Source: CAZJAT01 sp964544145 (GTDB taxonomy: Bacteria > Hydrothermota > 32-111). From it: a DNA stretch of 33,044 nucleotides. Numbering within the stretch: the first letter of the stretch is position 1; each line of letters opens with the position of its first letter. Below are positions 33,012 through 33,044 of the stretch, in pieces. Location of the stretch: positions 1 through 33,044 of the forward strand of contig CAZJAT010000019.1 in the NCBI GenBank assembly GCA_964544145.1. Direction: 5' to 3'. The translations under genes and the position numbers were made by a program. Under the pieces are notes generated by a model. That model was not told where the DNA came from, did no database searches, and saw only the letters and a list, made by a program, of their open reading frames with translations.

Positions 33012-33044
33012 GAGGTTAAATAATTCTTCATAACTCTCATTTCC

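Overview
The window is AT-rich, densely packed DNA from a diderm (Gram-negative-type) bacterium, with standard stop codons. Evidence for an outer membrane is strong: several predicted beta-barrel proteins, two lipoproteins with lipoboxes, a LolA-like carrier and a TonB C-terminal domain. The lineage cannot be fixed by eye. The mix (soluble-adenylyl-cyclase-like protein with TPRs, TP0789/LolA-like protein with FtsX permeases, barrel fused to a ComEA-like HhH, NADP-type glutamate dehydrogenase) suggests an AT-rich, probably anaerobic member of the FCB/Cloacimonadota-like or spirochaete-like groups. This is an inference of low confidence. A run of exactly 100 N at 22440-22539 marks an assembly gap, so this is probably a draft or metagenome scaffold.

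Left part (1-6400): a mannose-1-phosphate guanylyltransferase cut by the window edge, then a 1362-residue two-domain class III cyclase with an AAA/NTPase module and about ten TPRs, both on the minus strand. A divergent intergenic region with a 25-bp perfect inverted repeat separates these from glutamate dehydrogenase (gdhA, plus strand), which has a clear sigma70-type promoter and a terminator shared with the opposing operon.

Middle (6399-22439): an almost unbroken minus-strand run, read from right to left. It holds a 5'-truncated envelope protein, two small paralogous membrane proteins, a LolCDE/MacB-like ABC exporter (ATPase plus two FtsX permeases) coupled to a LolA-like protein, a beta-barrel and a lipoprotein. 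After these come an iron-type alcohol dehydrogenase, a COG2509-type FAD dehydrogenase, a UbiA prenyltransferase and an ABC-F ATPase. A separate promoter then drives an LPG-synthase-type membrane protein and an active/inactive pair of M16 peptidases. Most adjacent genes overlap by 4 to 17 nt, indicating translational coupling.

Right part (22578-33044): an unusual lipoprotein joining an oligopeptide/nickel-type solute-binding domain to a TonB C-terminal domain (plus strand); an EF-G-like GTPase with altered G3 and G4 motifs (minus, TTG start); a minus-strand operon of a barrel-HhH protein, a Nudix hydrolase and a second barrel; a plus-strand operon of RmuC and a PepT-like M20 peptidase; and a RelE toxin with a Phd/YefM-type antitoxin whose promoter carries a direct-repeat operator.

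No rRNA, tRNA, CRISPR array, transposase or phage gene was seen. The best candidates for new biology are the SBP-TonB fusion, the ABC exporter/LolA-like/barrel operon with its two small paralogous membrane proteins, the barrel-HhH protein, and the 25-bp inverted repeat between the cyclase and gdhA.
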